This document shows, piece after piece, positions 8,735 to 18,455 of a stretch of DNA of 64,000 nt. The notes under the pieces were generated by a model, which was not told the DNA's origin, ran no database searches, and worked only from the letters and a program-made list of their open reading frames with translations. The DNA comes from Ancylomarina salipaludis (GTDB taxonomy: Bacteria; Bacteroidota; Bacteroidia; Bacteroidales; Marinifilaceae): contig NZ_SAXA01000005.1 in NCBI RefSeq assembly GCF_004122035.1, positions 124,001 through 188,000 on the forward strand, given 5' to 3'. The position numbers and the translations under genes are program-made. Every line of letters begins with the position of its first letter. Position 1 is the stretch's first letter.

Positions 8735-9640
8735 TTAATCCTTAGATCTTGGATGACAATTTTTGATTGTCTCTTTTAAATAATCTCTATCCAAATGGGT
8801 ATAGATTTCAGTTGTCAAAATTGACTCATGTCCTAACATTTCCTGTACAGCTCTTAAGTCAGCACCACCTTCAACAAGATGAGAAGCAAACGAGTGACGG
8901 AAAGTATGAGGTGAAACATTCTTAGTTAGACCAACTTTCTTAGAAAGGTTTTTAATGATAGTGAAAATCATCACACGAGAAAGTTTGCGACCTCTTCGGT
9001 TTAAGAATAAAATATCCTCGCTATCCTTATCAATGTTTAATTTACCTCTGTAGTTCTTAAGATAAAGTTTGATCTCTTTTTTAGCTCTCTTTCCAATTGG
9101 AATTAAACGCTCTTTGTTTCCTTTACCATGAATCTTAATGAAACCCATTCTGAAATGTAAATTCGAAACTCTAAGGTCAATTAGTTCAGAAACACGAAGA
9201 CCACAAGAATACAGTGTTTCTAAAATTGCTCTGTTTCTTTGTCCTTCAGCTTTGTTTGTGTCAACTGCCTTTACTAAAACGTCAATTTCTTCAACGGTTA
9301 AAGTATGAGGAAGTTTGCGACCAATTTTTGGTGCTTCCAACAAAGCGGTTGGGTTTCTGTCAATAACTTCTTCAAGTAACAAGTATTTGAAGTATGCTTT
9401 GATACCTGAAATTACTCGAGCTTGAGTTCGTGGACTTGTTCCTGCATCATTAATCCAGGTAACAAAATCCTTAAGGTCTTGCAAAACAACTTGATCGGGA
9501 GCAACAGTTCTGCCTTGCTCTTTGAAAAAAGTTGTTAGTTTAGTGATGTCATTGATGTAAGCATCAATAGAATTCTTAGACAGAGACTTTTCCAATGTGA
9601 GATAAGTCTTGAAATTCTCAATTGTTGTTGTCCAATTCAT
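8735..9640 (-). CDS. xerD: Tyrosine recombinase XerD
   Basis: This 301-residue protein is a site-specific tyrosine recombinase that, with a partner Xer protein, resolves chromosome dimers at dif. The N-terminal SAM-like core-binding domain spans about 1-90. The catalytic domain carries all active-site residues: R149 in CGLRVSEL, K173 in GKGNKERLIP, H245 and R248 in SPHTFRHSFA, H271 in LGHESI, and nucleophile Y280 in IYTHLD. Length and genome setting (no phage genes nearby) favour the housekeeping enzyme over a phage or conjugative-element integrase. XerC versus XerD cannot be fully separated by eye; the overall style is XerD. Confidence 0.88.
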   Translation of the reverse strand: MNWTTTIENFKTYLTLEKSLSKNSIDAYINDITKLTTFFKEQGRTVAPDQVVLQDLKDFVTWINDAGTSPRTQARVISGIKAYFKYLLLEEVIDRNPTALLEAPKIGRKLPHTLTVEEIDVLVKAVDTNKAEGQRNRAILETLYSCGLRVSELIDLRVSNLHFRMGFIKIHGKGNKERLIPIGKRAKKEIKLYLKNYRGKLNIDKDSEDILFLNRRGRKLSRVMIFTIIKNLSKKVGLTKNVSPHTFRHSFASHLVEGGADLRAVQEMLGHESILTTEIYTHLDRDYLKETIKNCHPRSKD

Positions 9641-9827
9641 TTCAATTAATTTTAAGTATGTAGTTTAGTTGTAATTGTTAATCAAACTATTTTATTAGTT
9701 TTGTTTTAACGATAGCAATATACGTACTTTTATGATAATATGATAATTCAGAGTGAAAAATTATTACGTATGGTTTGTGAAAAATTAATAAAAACTCTAT
9801 GTTAAACTAAGCTGAAATTTTGACGAA

Positions 9828-10259
9828 ATGACAATTTTAATCATAAACGGACCTAATTTAAATCTGCTAGGTGTAAGAGAAAAAACGATTTATGGGTCGC
9901 AAAGTTTCGATCAGTATTACGAGGAATTGAAGCTTTTATATCCCAATTTTGCTTTGGATTATTATCAATCGAATATTGAAGGCGAAATCATCAATAAGAT
10001 ACATGAATGTCGATTAACTCATGATGGTATTGTCTTGAATGCAGCTGCTTACACCCATACGTCAGTAGCTATAAGGGATGCAATTTCTGCCATTGACATT
10101 CCTGTGATTGAAGTTCATATTTCAAATGTTCATAAAAGAGAAGCGTTCAGACATGTTAGCTTGATTAGTGCAAGTTGTGTCGGTGTTATTGCTGGTTTTG
10201 GTCTTGATTCTTATCGATTGGGGATTGAGGCCCTTACAAAATTAAATAAAGACAAATAA
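9828..10259 (+). CDS. aroQ: Type II 3-dehydroquinate dehydratase
   Basis: This 143-residue shikimate-pathway enzyme converts 3-dehydroquinate to 3-dehydroshikimate. It has the type II signature NGPNLNLLG at the N-terminus, the catalytic-tyrosine loop (REKTIYG), the substrate-binding NAAAYTHTSVAIRDA and EVHISN, and a C-terminal GFGLDSY. The length is normal for the dodecameric type II family. It is divergent from xerD and is followed by a long AT-rich gap rather than by other aro genes. Confidence 0.95.
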   Translation: MTILIINGPNLNLLGVREKTIYGSQSFDQYYEELKLLYPNFALDYYQSNIEGEIINKIHECRLTHDGIVLNAAAYTHTSVAIRDAISAIDIPVIEVHISNVHKREAFRHVSLISASCVGVIAGFGLDSYRLGIEALTKLNKDK

Positions 10260-10839
10260 GTTTTTTTGACAAATGGCAGTTTTCTTTTGAAAAGAGATTT
10301 GTTCTTTTCTTATTTATCAAAATTGACGAATTAATGTTTTGGATTGATTAAAATTCATTAAAGAAATAAATCGTTAAAATTAAGTTATTTATTTAGAATT
10401 ATTCCAATTTAATCGTCGCAAACGTTTTATAAAGGTTCTCATCCTTAATATTCTGCTGCATACTGTTTTTAAGTTTATAAAATATATACCTTAGTTTCTG
10501 AAAAGGAAATGCAGAGTTATGAATACGTTTTTTCTTGTAAATTCAACTTACGATAATATATAAATAAGTGCTATTTTATGTTTAGGTTTTTGTTGATTGA
10601 TGTGATAACTATATAGTATGAGAATGTCTTTTTGTTAAAAAAAACACAGTTTGGAATCTGTTTTTATGTGTTTATTTATGCTGACTGACATTGTTGTATT
10701 ATTTTACTTTGTTAAAAGTCTTACTTATCTTTTAGGCTAAGATTATACTCGTTAATCAATTCTGACAAAGATTATTATCTTTTTCATAAGTTCGAAATAT
10801 AGGTTGAGTCTGCGTATTCTGTATTAATTAAAACCAATT
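10260..10839. other. 580-base AT-rich intergenic region between aroQ and pyk
   Basis: No open frame or RNA gene is recognisable here. At 10418-10427 there is one copy of GCAAACGTTT, the same core as the paired operators upstream of the alpha-amylase gene. It is a single site with weak flanking similarity, so it is noted only as a possible LacI-type operator for pyk. Confidence 0.35.
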
Positions 10840-12252
10840 ATGAAGAAAGGTACCAAAATTATAGCCACAATTTCTGATAAGAAATGTGATGTGGAATTTT
10901 TAACAGAACTCTTTGAAGAGGGAATGAATGTTGTTCGTTTAAATACGGCCCATCAGTCTCACGCTGATGCTCAAAAGGTGATAGATAATGTGCGTCAGGT
11001 ATCCGATAAAATAGCTTTGTTGATTGATACAAAAGGGCCTGAGATTCGAACTGTCGGAATTGAAAAAGACATCTATCTTTCCAAAGGCGATCAGGTGAAA
11101 ATCATCGGTTCTAAATCCGAATCGATTGAAGAAAATAGCTTTGCCGTGAGTTACGAGTTTTTTGTGAACGATATTGAATTGGGAAACCGTATTTTGATTG
11201 ATGATGGTGATTTGGAGCTATTAGTTATCGAGAAAACGGATGCGTATTTAAAAGTTGAAGCTCAAAACGAAGGCTTTTTGAAGAATCGTAAGAGTGTTAA
11301 TATTCCAGGAGTTTCAATTAATTTACCTTCTTTAAGTGATAAGGATAGAGATTTCATTCAATTCGCAATAGATCAGGATATCGATTTTATTGCCCATTCA
11401 TTTGTTCGTAAAAAAGAAGACGTTATTGAGATTCAGAAAATTCTTGATGCAAGAAAATCCAAGATAAAGATTATTGCCAAAATCGAGAATCAGGAAGGTG
11501 TTGATAATATCGATGAGATTTTGGAATACGTTTATGGTGTTATGGTTGCTCGTGGTGATTTGGCAATTGAAATACCTGCAGCCAAAATCCCTGTGATTCA
11601 GCGACGAATCGTTCGAAAATGTATCGATGCTAAAAAATCGGTTATCATTGCCACACAAATGTTGCACTCCATGATTGAGAATCCTCGTCCAACCCGTGCC
11701 GAAGTGAGTGATATTGCGAATGCGATATATAATAGAACAGATGCCATTATGCTGAGTGGCGAAACGGCTTATGGTGATTATCCTATTGAGGCCGTAAGAG
11801 TCATGACTGAGGTGGCTATGGAAGTTGAGAAAGAATTAGTTCCTGATAAATTGCAGCGCGAACCGAGACACAAAGAGGTCACATCGGTTTTGGCACGATC
11901 TGCTGTTAATGCATCGCAATTTCTTTCAACAAAGGCAATCGTAACTGATACGTTAACAGGTAGAACCGGACGTTATTTATCGGCTTACCGAGGGACTGTT
12001 CCTGTTTATGCTTTATGTTATTCGAAACGAGTTATGCGCGAACTGGCTCTTTCTTATGGTGTAGAAGCTGATTATAAAGAGTTGTTGGCCAGCCGTGATG
12101 AATATGTGAAAGAAGCGATGTTGACCTTAATGGGAAAAGGCTATTTTACTAATGAAGACTCGGTTATTATCTTAGGAGGTAGTTTCGGCCCTTCAAAAGG
12201 GGTTAACTTTATGGAAATATCGAATGTTTACCAACTGACACATAAAGTGTAG
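10840..12252 (+). CDS. pyk: Pyruvate kinase
   Basis: This 470-residue glycolytic enzyme transfers phosphate from phosphoenolpyruvate to ADP. Visible motifs are the N-terminal TKIIATISDK, VRLNTAH, IDTKGPEIRT, a PK-type B domain, FIAHSFVRKKEDV, the active-site segment IIAKIENQEGVDNIDEIL with the catalytic lysine and metal-ligand glutamate, MVARGDLAIEIP, ATQMLHSMIENPRPTRAEVSD and SGETAYGDYP. The C-terminal regulatory domain is complete. It is a single-gene unit ending in a strong terminator, with an unusually long upstream region. Confidence 0.97.
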   Translation: MKKGTKIIATISDKKCDVEFLTELFEEGMNVVRLNTAHQSHADAQKVIDNVRQVSDKIALLIDTKGPEIRTVGIEKDIYLSKGDQVKIIGSKSESIEENSFAVSYEFFVNDIELGNRILIDDGDLELLVIEKTDAYLKVEAQNEGFLKNRKSVNIPGVSINLPSLSDKDRDFIQFAIDQDIDFIAHSFVRKKEDVIEIQKILDARKSKIKIIAKIENQEGVDNIDEILEYVYGVMVARGDLAIEIPAAKIPVIQRRIVRKCIDAKKSVIIATQMLHSMIENPRPTRAEVSDIANAIYNRTDAIMLSGETAYGDYPIEAVRVMTEVAMEVEKELVPDKLQREPRHKEVTSVLARSAVNASQFLSTKAIVTDTLTGRTGRYLSAYRGTVPVYALCYSKRVMRELALSYGVEADYKELLASRDEYVKEAMLTLMGKGYFTNEDSVIILGGSFGPSKGVNFMEISNVYQLTHKV

Positions 12253-12274
12253 TTGTTGACAGATTTATATAGAT

Positions 12275-12316
12275 AAAAAGCCGATGCTCAAATTGAATTT
12301 AAGCATCGGCTTTTTT
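12275..12316. terminator. Bidirectional intrinsic terminator after pyk
   Basis: AAAAAGCCGATGCT pairs with AGCATCGGCTTTTT across a 13-base loop that itself can extend the stem. It lies between the stops of pyk (plus) and the U32 gene (minus). Confidence 0.9.
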
Positions 12317-12317
12317 C

Positions 12318-14144
12318 TTATTTCGGCATTAGAACAACTTTCATTTCACAGCGTTGGCAGTTGAATTCCAGACTGTATTTTCTATTGTTGTCAACTAAAT
12401 AAAGTGGTCCTGGTTTATCTTCAATAGACTTTATTGTTTTGGGACATTTACCAAATTCATAGCGCAGGCAATGTTTGGTTATCATGATGGTTTTCCCGTC
12501 AAAATTCTTCTGTAGTTCAAAAGCTTTTTCGATATTTTCAACACCACATTTTCTATAGAAATCCTCGGCTTTACAGTTACTCACATTCCCCATATAGGTA
12601 ATTTTATCGGCGTAAAATTTAGGGTGAGAGATGAGCGGTCTGCTTCCTTTATTCTGAGCGAGTTTAATTCGATTTGATGTTAAATCATCCAGTGTTTTAC
12701 GTCTTAAATTATTCAACACCTTAGTCTGAATGAAAGGCGTGTTCTGTAAGTTCAGACGAATGCTGTTCAAATCATAAATGGAATCTCCCAGTTTTGAGAG
12801 TTGTTTTGTGATATTAGCTTGAGCCAATTCTTCATTTTTGGCCAATTCGAAATTTTCTGATAAAAAATTCGAAGCACTGACTCCATTTTCATCCGTTATG
12901 TGTAGGGAAATCTGATTTTCCTTTTGCTCCAATAAAATATCAATGGCGATTTTACGTGTGCTTTTATCCTGTTTTAGTTCTTTGGCAAACTCATGATCGT
13001 TGTTGCGATAAAGTGTCACTCCATCACAAATCATACTCATGTCGTTGGGATAAATTTTATCGCCTTTGACACCATTTACCTGAATACCTTTTAACAATTT
13101 GTTTTTATTGAAAAAACACAAGCCATCTCCATTGTGTAGGGGATATTTGCTTTTAACTAAAAAGTGATCTTTTCGAACGGCTATAATTTTACCCACTTCC
13201 TTTCCAAGTGATTTTGGAGAGAAGAAATTTGCAATTTCAGGGATACGCCCCTTAAAAAAATAGGGGGTAAAACCACGATTGAATGTTCTTTCAGGATCGG
13301 GCTTAAAATTGACTTCAGTATGTCCGGATGATGCGCGTTCAAGTTCTTTATTCTTATGAATAGCTTCATCTAGTTTTTCACTGTAATGGCTTGTAATATT
13401 TTTGATATAGGAGATGTTCTTTAGTCGTCCTTCAATTTTAAGAGAACAAATTCCGGCATTTACAATATCTGTTATTTCGTTTGAAAGGTTTAAATCTTTT
13501 AAGGAAAGAAGATGTTGATCTTTGGCTAATATATTGCCATCGGCATCTTCAAGATTGTATTTCATTCGACAAGCCTGACTGCATTCGCCACGATTAGCCG
13601 AACGTCCTGATATGGCATGAGAAAAATAGCATTGCCCGCTTAGGCAAACACATAATGCCCCATTTACAAAGTATTCTAAATCAACACTTGTGTTGGCTCG
13701 AATTTCTTTTATTTGTTCTAATGAAAGTTCCCGGGCAAGAATAATGCGTTTGAATCCGGCTTTTTCAAGAAACTGAATGCGTTCCAAATCAAAATTGTGC
13801 GTCTGTGTGCTGGCATGCAATTCAATGGGGGGGAGATCCATTTCCAATATTCCCATATCCTGTACAATAAGGGCATCGGCTCCCAATTTATAGAGCTGAT
13901 GAATGAGTGCCTCAGCTTCCTTAAGCTCGTTGTCGTACAAAATTGTATTCATTGTGATGAACACCTTCGCCCAATATTGGTGTGCGTATTTAATTAATTC
14001 TCCAATATCTTCCAACGTATTGCCAACAGCGGCACGGGCTCCAAATTTTGGAGCGCCTATATATACAGCATCTGCACCATAGTTAATGGCAGCAATTCCT
14101 GTTTCCAGATTCTTAGCAGGTGCTAAAAGTTCAATTTTACGCAT
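12318..14144 (-). CDS. Peptidase U32 family protein (long form)
   Basis: This 608-residue protein belongs to the U32 family, whose E. coli members act in tRNA and ubiquinone hydroxylation rather than simple proteolysis. The N-terminal half carries the family segments ELLAPAKNLETG, YGADAVYIGAPKFGAR, KVFITMNT, HASTQTHNF, ILARELSLEQI and the signature EYFVNGALCVCLSGQCYFS. The long C-terminal part corresponds to the collagenase-like DUF3656 form. It ends with cysteine pairs (TKHCLRYEFGKCP and NCQRCEMK) that could bind metal or an Fe-S cluster; that is inference. No accessory U32 partner is adjacent. Confidence 0.85.
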   Translation of the reverse strand: MRKIELLAPAKNLETGIAAINYGADAVYIGAPKFGARAAVGNTLEDIGELIKYAHQYWAKVFITMNTILYDNELKEAEALIHQLYKLGADALIVQDMGILEMDLPPIELHASTQTHNFDLERIQFLEKAGFKRIILARELSLEQIKEIRANTSVDLEYFVNGALCVCLSGQCYFSHAISGRSANRGECSQACRMKYNLEDADGNILAKDQHLLSLKDLNLSNEITDIVNAGICSLKIEGRLKNISYIKNITSHYSEKLDEAIHKNKELERASSGHTEVNFKPDPERTFNRGFTPYFFKGRIPEIANFFSPKSLGKEVGKIIAVRKDHFLVKSKYPLHNGDGLCFFNKNKLLKGIQVNGVKGDKIYPNDMSMICDGVTLYRNNDHEFAKELKQDKSTRKIAIDILLEQKENQISLHITDENGVSASNFLSENFELAKNEELAQANITKQLSKLGDSIYDLNSIRLNLQNTPFIQTKVLNNLRRKTLDDLTSNRIKLAQNKGSRPLISHPKFYADKITYMGNVSNCKAEDFYRKCGVENIEKAFELQKNFDGKTIMITKHCLRYEFGKCPKTIKSIEDKPGPLYLVDNNRKYSLEFNCQRCEMKVVLMPK

Positions 14145-14443
14145 ATTCCTTATTTTGATTGCGAAGATAAGCTTTTAAGCTGATTTTATCGATGAATATT
14201 AGGAATCATAAATCGATCCAAACGAATGGTTTATTTTGCACTCATTCCATCAAATTGCTTCAAGTTCGATTATCTGATCAAGATATAATTTATTTCCTGA
14301 CATTTTTTTCTAAATTTATGATCTCTTACGCAAAGGATTTCGGAAACTGAAAACACAACTTGCCTGTTTTTCTTTTTTCTTATGCGTTCTGGTTAAGAAT
14401 CAACAAATTGATTTCAAATAATACATACACAATAAACAATCTT

Positions 14444-15223
14444 ATGAATTTTTCTTATCTGATTTATGAAGAAAGGGAAGAGATCGGTATTCTGACTTTG
14501 AACCGTCCGAATGCTTTAAATGCACTCAACAATGATGTTTTTGATGAGTTGCAGGCTTTTCTTGATTCTCTAAAAGAGTCGATTAATATTAGAGCTTTAA
14601 TTATTACAGGTGCAGGAAAAGCCTTTGTCGCTGGTGCGGATATCAAAGCTTTTCAGAATATGACCCAGCAGGAAGGTTATGATTTTGCAGAAAAGGGAAA
14701 ATCTGTGTTTCGTCATATTGCAGACTTACCCATTCCGGTAATTGCAGCAATTAATGGTTTTGCTCTTGGTGGTGGTCTTGAATTGGCATTGGCTTGTGAT
14801 ATTCGTATCGCAAATAAAGAAACGCGTCTTGGCTTGCCTGAGGCATCTCTAGGATTAATCCCTGGATTTAACGGAACGGTTGAGGCTCTGAAACAAGTTG
14901 GTTTAGGACATGCCATGTATTTGATGATGCTTGCTGGTGGTATTAAGGCAACAGAAGCGTTTGATTTAGGCTTGGTACAGAAATTGGCTGATGCCGACCA
15001 GATCATGATAGAAGCAATGGATTTGGCTAAGAAAATAACGAAGAATAGCCCAAACTCGCTTCACTTATTAAAAAGAATCCTTCGTGAAGGAAAAGAAATG
15101 ACTCGTACTGAAGCTGAAGCACTCGAATCAAAAGAATTTGGAAAATTGTTTCAGGCTGATCAAGCTGAACGTATCGAGGGGGTTAATGCCTTTATAGAGA
15201 AAAGAAAACCAAACTGGAAATAA
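14444..15223 (+). CDS. Enoyl-CoA hydratase / crotonase
   Basis: This 259-residue crotonase-family protein would hydrate short-chain 2-enoyl-CoAs. The oxyanion-hole segments are GAGKAFVAGADIKAF and GFALGGGLELALACDIRIA, and both family glutamates are present (the E in GGGLEL and the E in GLPEASLG). The C-terminal FIEKRKPNW is typical. The longer frame from 14360 is rejected because family homology begins at MNFSYLIYEE. It is followed 33 bases later by the 3-hydroxyacyl-CoA dehydrogenase gene, which suggests an operon for two consecutive beta-oxidation steps. Confidence 0.9.
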   Translation: MNFSYLIYEEREEIGILTLNRPNALNALNNDVFDELQAFLDSLKESINIRALIITGAGKAFVAGADIKAFQNMTQQEGYDFAEKGKSVFRHIADLPIPVIAAINGFALGGGLELALACDIRIANKETRLGLPEASLGLIPGFNGTVEALKQVGLGHAMYLMMLAGGIKATEAFDLGLVQKLADADQIMIEAMDLAKKITKNSPNSLHLLKRILREGKEMTRTEAEALESKEFGKLFQADQAERIEGVNAFIEKRKPNWK

Positions 15224-15256
15224 TTAGAGTTTAAAATCCAAAATCATAATTTTAAG

Positions 15257-16582
15257 ATGAAATATATTAATAAATACACAAACATAAGTCTTCTTGGTGC
15301 TGCTGGTAAAATGGGTAGTGGTATCATGGCTCTTTTGGCATTCGAAGTTGGAAAATTAAAACTTGGTGCTAAACGTGAAGAAAGTTTTGTTATCAATGCT
15401 ATTGATGTTTCGCCTGAGGCACTTGAGGGATTATTGAAATATCTTAAATCTCAATTGTTGAAATCAGGGGAGAAAAACATTGTTGAACTTAGAGAGTGGT
15501 ATAAAGATGCAACTGATTTGGTTGAGAACGAGGATGTGATTAATGCCTATGCAAATGATGTGATGGCCATGATCAAAACCAGTACTCGTATTGAAACGGC
15601 TTACGATTCTCAGTTGGTGTTTGAGGCTATTAAGGAAGACAAGGGTTTGAAGGTGAAATTGTTTTCACAAATCAAACAAAACAATCCGGATACCTGGTTT
15701 TTGAGCAACACATCATCAATTCCATTGGGAGAAATTGATAAGGAGGCAGGTTTGAATGGCGACATTATTGGTTTCCATTTTTATAACCCACCTGTGATCC
15801 AAAGATTGCTTGAAATTATTCCAGTGGAAAATATCAATCCGGATTTAATTGAATTTTCTGAAGCCTTGGCTAAGTCGATGAGAAAGATTATCGTTTACTC
15901 TCGAGATGTGGCTGGTTTTATTGGTAACGGACACTTCATGCGTGATGCTTTGTTTGCGCTGGATCAGGCTCAAGCTATGGGAACGCCATTGACAGATGCG
16001 ATCTATCGTGTTGATAGCGTAAGTCGCGATTTGTTGCTTCGTCCGATGGGAATTTTTCAGTTGATGGACTATGTTGGAATTGATGTGATGTGTTTTATTC
16101 TTAAGAGCATGCAGACAGCTTTCCCTCAGGAAAAATTATCTCACGAAATATTGAACCAATATATGGAACTTGGCGTCACAGGAGGTCAGTTCTCTGATGG
16201 TTCACAGAAGGATGGTTTCTTTCAGTATGAAAAAGGCAGAATCGCAGCTGTTTACGATATCGCAGCAAAAGCTTATAAGCCAATTGCAGATGTGAAGGCA
16301 GCTAATGAAGATTACTTTGAGCCTAAACCTTCTCAGGACTTAAACTGGAAAACTGTTATTCGTGAAAAGGAGAAGGAAGATGTTTTAACAACTTTCTTTA
16401 ACGAGTTGAAGACTTTAACCAGCGCTGCAGCTCAATTAGCTGTTTCATATGGGAAACAATCAAAGGCAATTGGTCATCTTTTGGTTGAAGGTGGTGTGGC
16501 AGCAGATACTCATGCTGTGAATAAAGTTATGGAAACAGGCTTCTACCATGCTTATGGTCCTGTTAATACATTTTTTGAATAG
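15257..16582 (+). CDS. 3-hydroxyacyl-CoA dehydrogenase family protein
   Basis: This 441-residue protein has an N-terminal Rossmann fold with the dinucleotide loop GAAGKMGSGI, the LVFEAIKED and SNTSSIPL segments of the 3HCDH NAD domain, HFYNPP, the catalytic-region VYSRDVAGFIGNGHFMRD, and a helical C-terminal domain. It would oxidise 3-hydroxyacyl-CoA to 3-ketoacyl-CoA with NAD. It is longer than clostridial Hbd (about 280), with an inserted stretch after the first strand (about 35-110) and extra C-terminal sequence. It is co-directional with the crotonase and ends at a UUCG-loop terminator. Confidence 0.87.
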   Translation: MKYINKYTNISLLGAAGKMGSGIMALLAFEVGKLKLGAKREESFVINAIDVSPEALEGLLKYLKSQLLKSGEKNIVELREWYKDATDLVENEDVINAYANDVMAMIKTSTRIETAYDSQLVFEAIKEDKGLKVKLFSQIKQNNPDTWFLSNTSSIPLGEIDKEAGLNGDIIGFHFYNPPVIQRLLEIIPVENINPDLIEFSEALAKSMRKIIVYSRDVAGFIGNGHFMRDALFALDQAQAMGTPLTDAIYRVDSVSRDLLLRPMGIFQLMDYVGIDVMCFILKSMQTAFPQEKLSHEILNQYMELGVTGGQFSDGSQKDGFFQYEKGRIAAVYDIAAKAYKPIADVKAANEDYFEPKPSQDLNWKTVIREKEKEDVLTTFFNELKTLTSAAAQLAVSYGKQSKAIGHLLVEGGVAADTHAVNKVMETGFYHAYGPVNTFFE

Positions 16583-16604
16583 ATATTTATTCAATCAGGA
16601 TATG

Positions 16605-16634
16605 AAAGCTCAACTTCGGTTGAGCTTTTTTTTG
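16605..16634 (+). terminator. Intrinsic terminator with TTCG loop
   Basis: AAAGCTCAAC and GTTGAGCTTT form a 10-bp stem closed by the very stable TTCG tetraloop and followed by a run of eight T. Confidence 0.93.
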
Positions 16635-17119
16635 TTATAAACCATTTATCTTATGATTATTAGTGATTTGCACATTCTGTTTATTTCATAGGTGTTGTTT
16701 GGTTCTTAGTTTCTCTTGTTGTGAGTTAAGGTGTTAAAAACTAATGTGTTTGTGTTTTATCCCTATTCTATTTGCATTTCATCATGCCTGGGTTTAAATC
16801 TGTGATTGGTATGTGATAGTCAAATTATAGGGAGATTGAGTATTATGAAAAAATATTTAGTTATCAATTTTCACGCTTTATGCCGATTTCACTGGTCGTA
16901 TAGATCGGCTTATGTTTATTTGTTATAAATAAGATTCATGATGATTCTGATTTTAAGGGAATTATTGCTAAATTAAGTCACTGAAAAAATATTTTGACTT
17001 AGAATTTGGGACATTAAGCCTGGACAATAGACATCCGATTTCATATTTATTTTGAAGTTTCCTTTGATTTAGGCTTACCGTTTCGTTGGATAATAATTTA
17101 ATAATAAACGCTAATCCTT
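16635..17119. other. Intergenic region before the thiolase gene
   Basis: About 485 bases with no convincing gene. A 27-codon frame (16845-16928, plus) opens with MKKYLVINFH and has an AGGGAG about ten bases upstream. It has no recognised homologue and is too short to call without expression data. Confidence 0.3.
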
Positions 17120-18370
17120 ATGAAATCTCCACGCCGAAAAATCTACATGCTTGCTGGTTACAATACAATATCAATGGGAACGGGTCGATCCGACTTTAAT
17201 CCTAAAAAAGGGAGTCGTCCTTTAGAATCTTATATCAAAGAAGCGGGGCAGGCTGTTTTGGAAAAAATCGGAGGTGCAGATAAAGTAGATGAAGGGGTAA
17301 TTGGAAATTTTATGGCTGCCCGTTTTAATAATCAAGCCAATTTACCTGCCTTTTTCCCATTAATTGATTCAGGATTAAAATTTAAACCTGCTATAAGCGT
17401 TGAAGGTGCATGCGCTTCCGGAGGCTTAGCCCTAATGGCAGCAATAAAATCAGTTTTGGCTGAAACGGCTGATGTTGTTCTGGCTATAGGTGTCGAGGTG
17501 CAGAATACCAAAAAAGCAGTTTATGGTGCTGATATTTTGGCTGCTGCTGGCTGGAATCAATCTCGGAAAAATGGACATGCCTATTTTTTTCCAGGTGTTT
17601 TTAGCGATAGAGCTGGTGCATATTATCAAAAATATGGGAAGGAGCGTACACGTATGGCTATGTCGCAATGGTATGTGAATGCCATCGAAAATGCCAGACT
17701 TTGTCATACCGCACAGGAGTCTGAGAATAAAAAATCCAATTTATACGATATGGCGCTTAGTATGCCATTGAATCCTAAAAAATTTGTTGACCATTTAACT
17801 GTTCTCGATTGCTCAAAGGTTTCAGATGGGGCTTCTGCTATAGCTGTTGTATCTGAAGAAGGATTGAAAAAACTGGGGTATAAGCCTGAAGACGCTGTTG
17901 AGGTTGTTGGTTTTGCTCAAATGACCTCTGATATAACGATGAATCCCGAAAATCCAACTTCATTGGAAACCACCAAACAAGCTGTTGCTAAGGCTTTGGA
18001 TATGGCTGGGGTTAGTCTAAATCAAATTGGAACCATTGAACTTCATGATTGTTTCTCAATTGCAGGGATAATGGCTATTGAAGCTATTGGTCTTGCCGAG
18101 CCGGGTAAAGGTGTTGATTTCGTTATCGATGGCAAGTCGAAAAGGGATGGCGAGATGCCTATTAATACCACAGGTGGATTGATTGGCTGGGGACATCCGA
18201 CGGGTGCAACAGGAGTACACCAAGCGGTCACTATTTGGGAACAATTAACAGGAAAAGCCGGACCGGCACAAATAAACATAGACGAAAGTCGTCCTTATGC
18301 ATTGAGCATTAATATGGGAGGCGATGATAAAACGCTTGTTTCGATTGTTTATAAAAAAGCGAAGAGCTGA
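17120..18370 (+). CDS. SCP2-type thiolase (acetyl-CoA acetyltransferase family)
   Basis: This 416-residue thiolase-fold enzyme has its nucleophile at C98 in GACASGGLAL, and the C-terminal GWGHPTGATG loop with the catalytic histidine. In the place of the usual NEAFA motif it has ELHDCFSI, which marks the SCPx/lipid-transfer-like thiolase branch. It would cleave or form acetoacetyl-CoA or a slightly longer ketoacyl-CoA. It is followed by an acyl-CoA dehydrogenase gene 85 bases later and by etfBA, consistent with short-chain acyl-CoA oxidation. Confidence 0.87.
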   Translation: MKSPRRKIYMLAGYNTISMGTGRSDFNPKKGSRPLESYIKEAGQAVLEKIGGADKVDEGVIGNFMAARFNNQANLPAFFPLIDSGLKFKPAISVEGACASGGLALMAAIKSVLAETADVVLAIGVEVQNTKKAVYGADILAAAGWNQSRKNGHAYFFPGVFSDRAGAYYQKYGKERTRMAMSQWYVNAIENARLCHTAQESENKKSNLYDMALSMPLNPKKFVDHLTVLDCSKVSDGASAIAVVSEEGLKKLGYKPEDAVEVVGFAQMTSDITMNPENPTSLETTKQAVAKALDMAGVSLNQIGTIELHDCFSIAGIMAIEAIGLAEPGKGVDFVIDGKSKRDGEMPINTTGGLIGWGHPTGATGVHQAVTIWEQLTGKAGPAQINIDESRPYALSINMGGDDKTLVSIVYKKAKS

Positions 18371-18455
18371 TTTGATAATTTATTAAATGCAGGATGATTT
18401 TAAATTGAAATAACCACAAATACAACAAACTATTAACCCTTAAATTAACCACACT

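Noticed and set aside
8735-9640. XerD-like recombinase as an integrase marking a mobile element
   Set aside because: No tRNA, att repeat or mobile-element cargo is adjacent, and the sequence has the length and motif spacing of housekeeping Xer proteins.
14360-14443. 28 extra N-terminal residues on the crotonase
   Set aside because: The extension is not crotonase-like, and the ATG at 14444 gives the normal family N-terminus and length.
17490-17678. Small frames overlapping the thiolase and other enzyme genes
   Set aside because: These are shadows of well-conserved genes in other frames and lack independent motifs.
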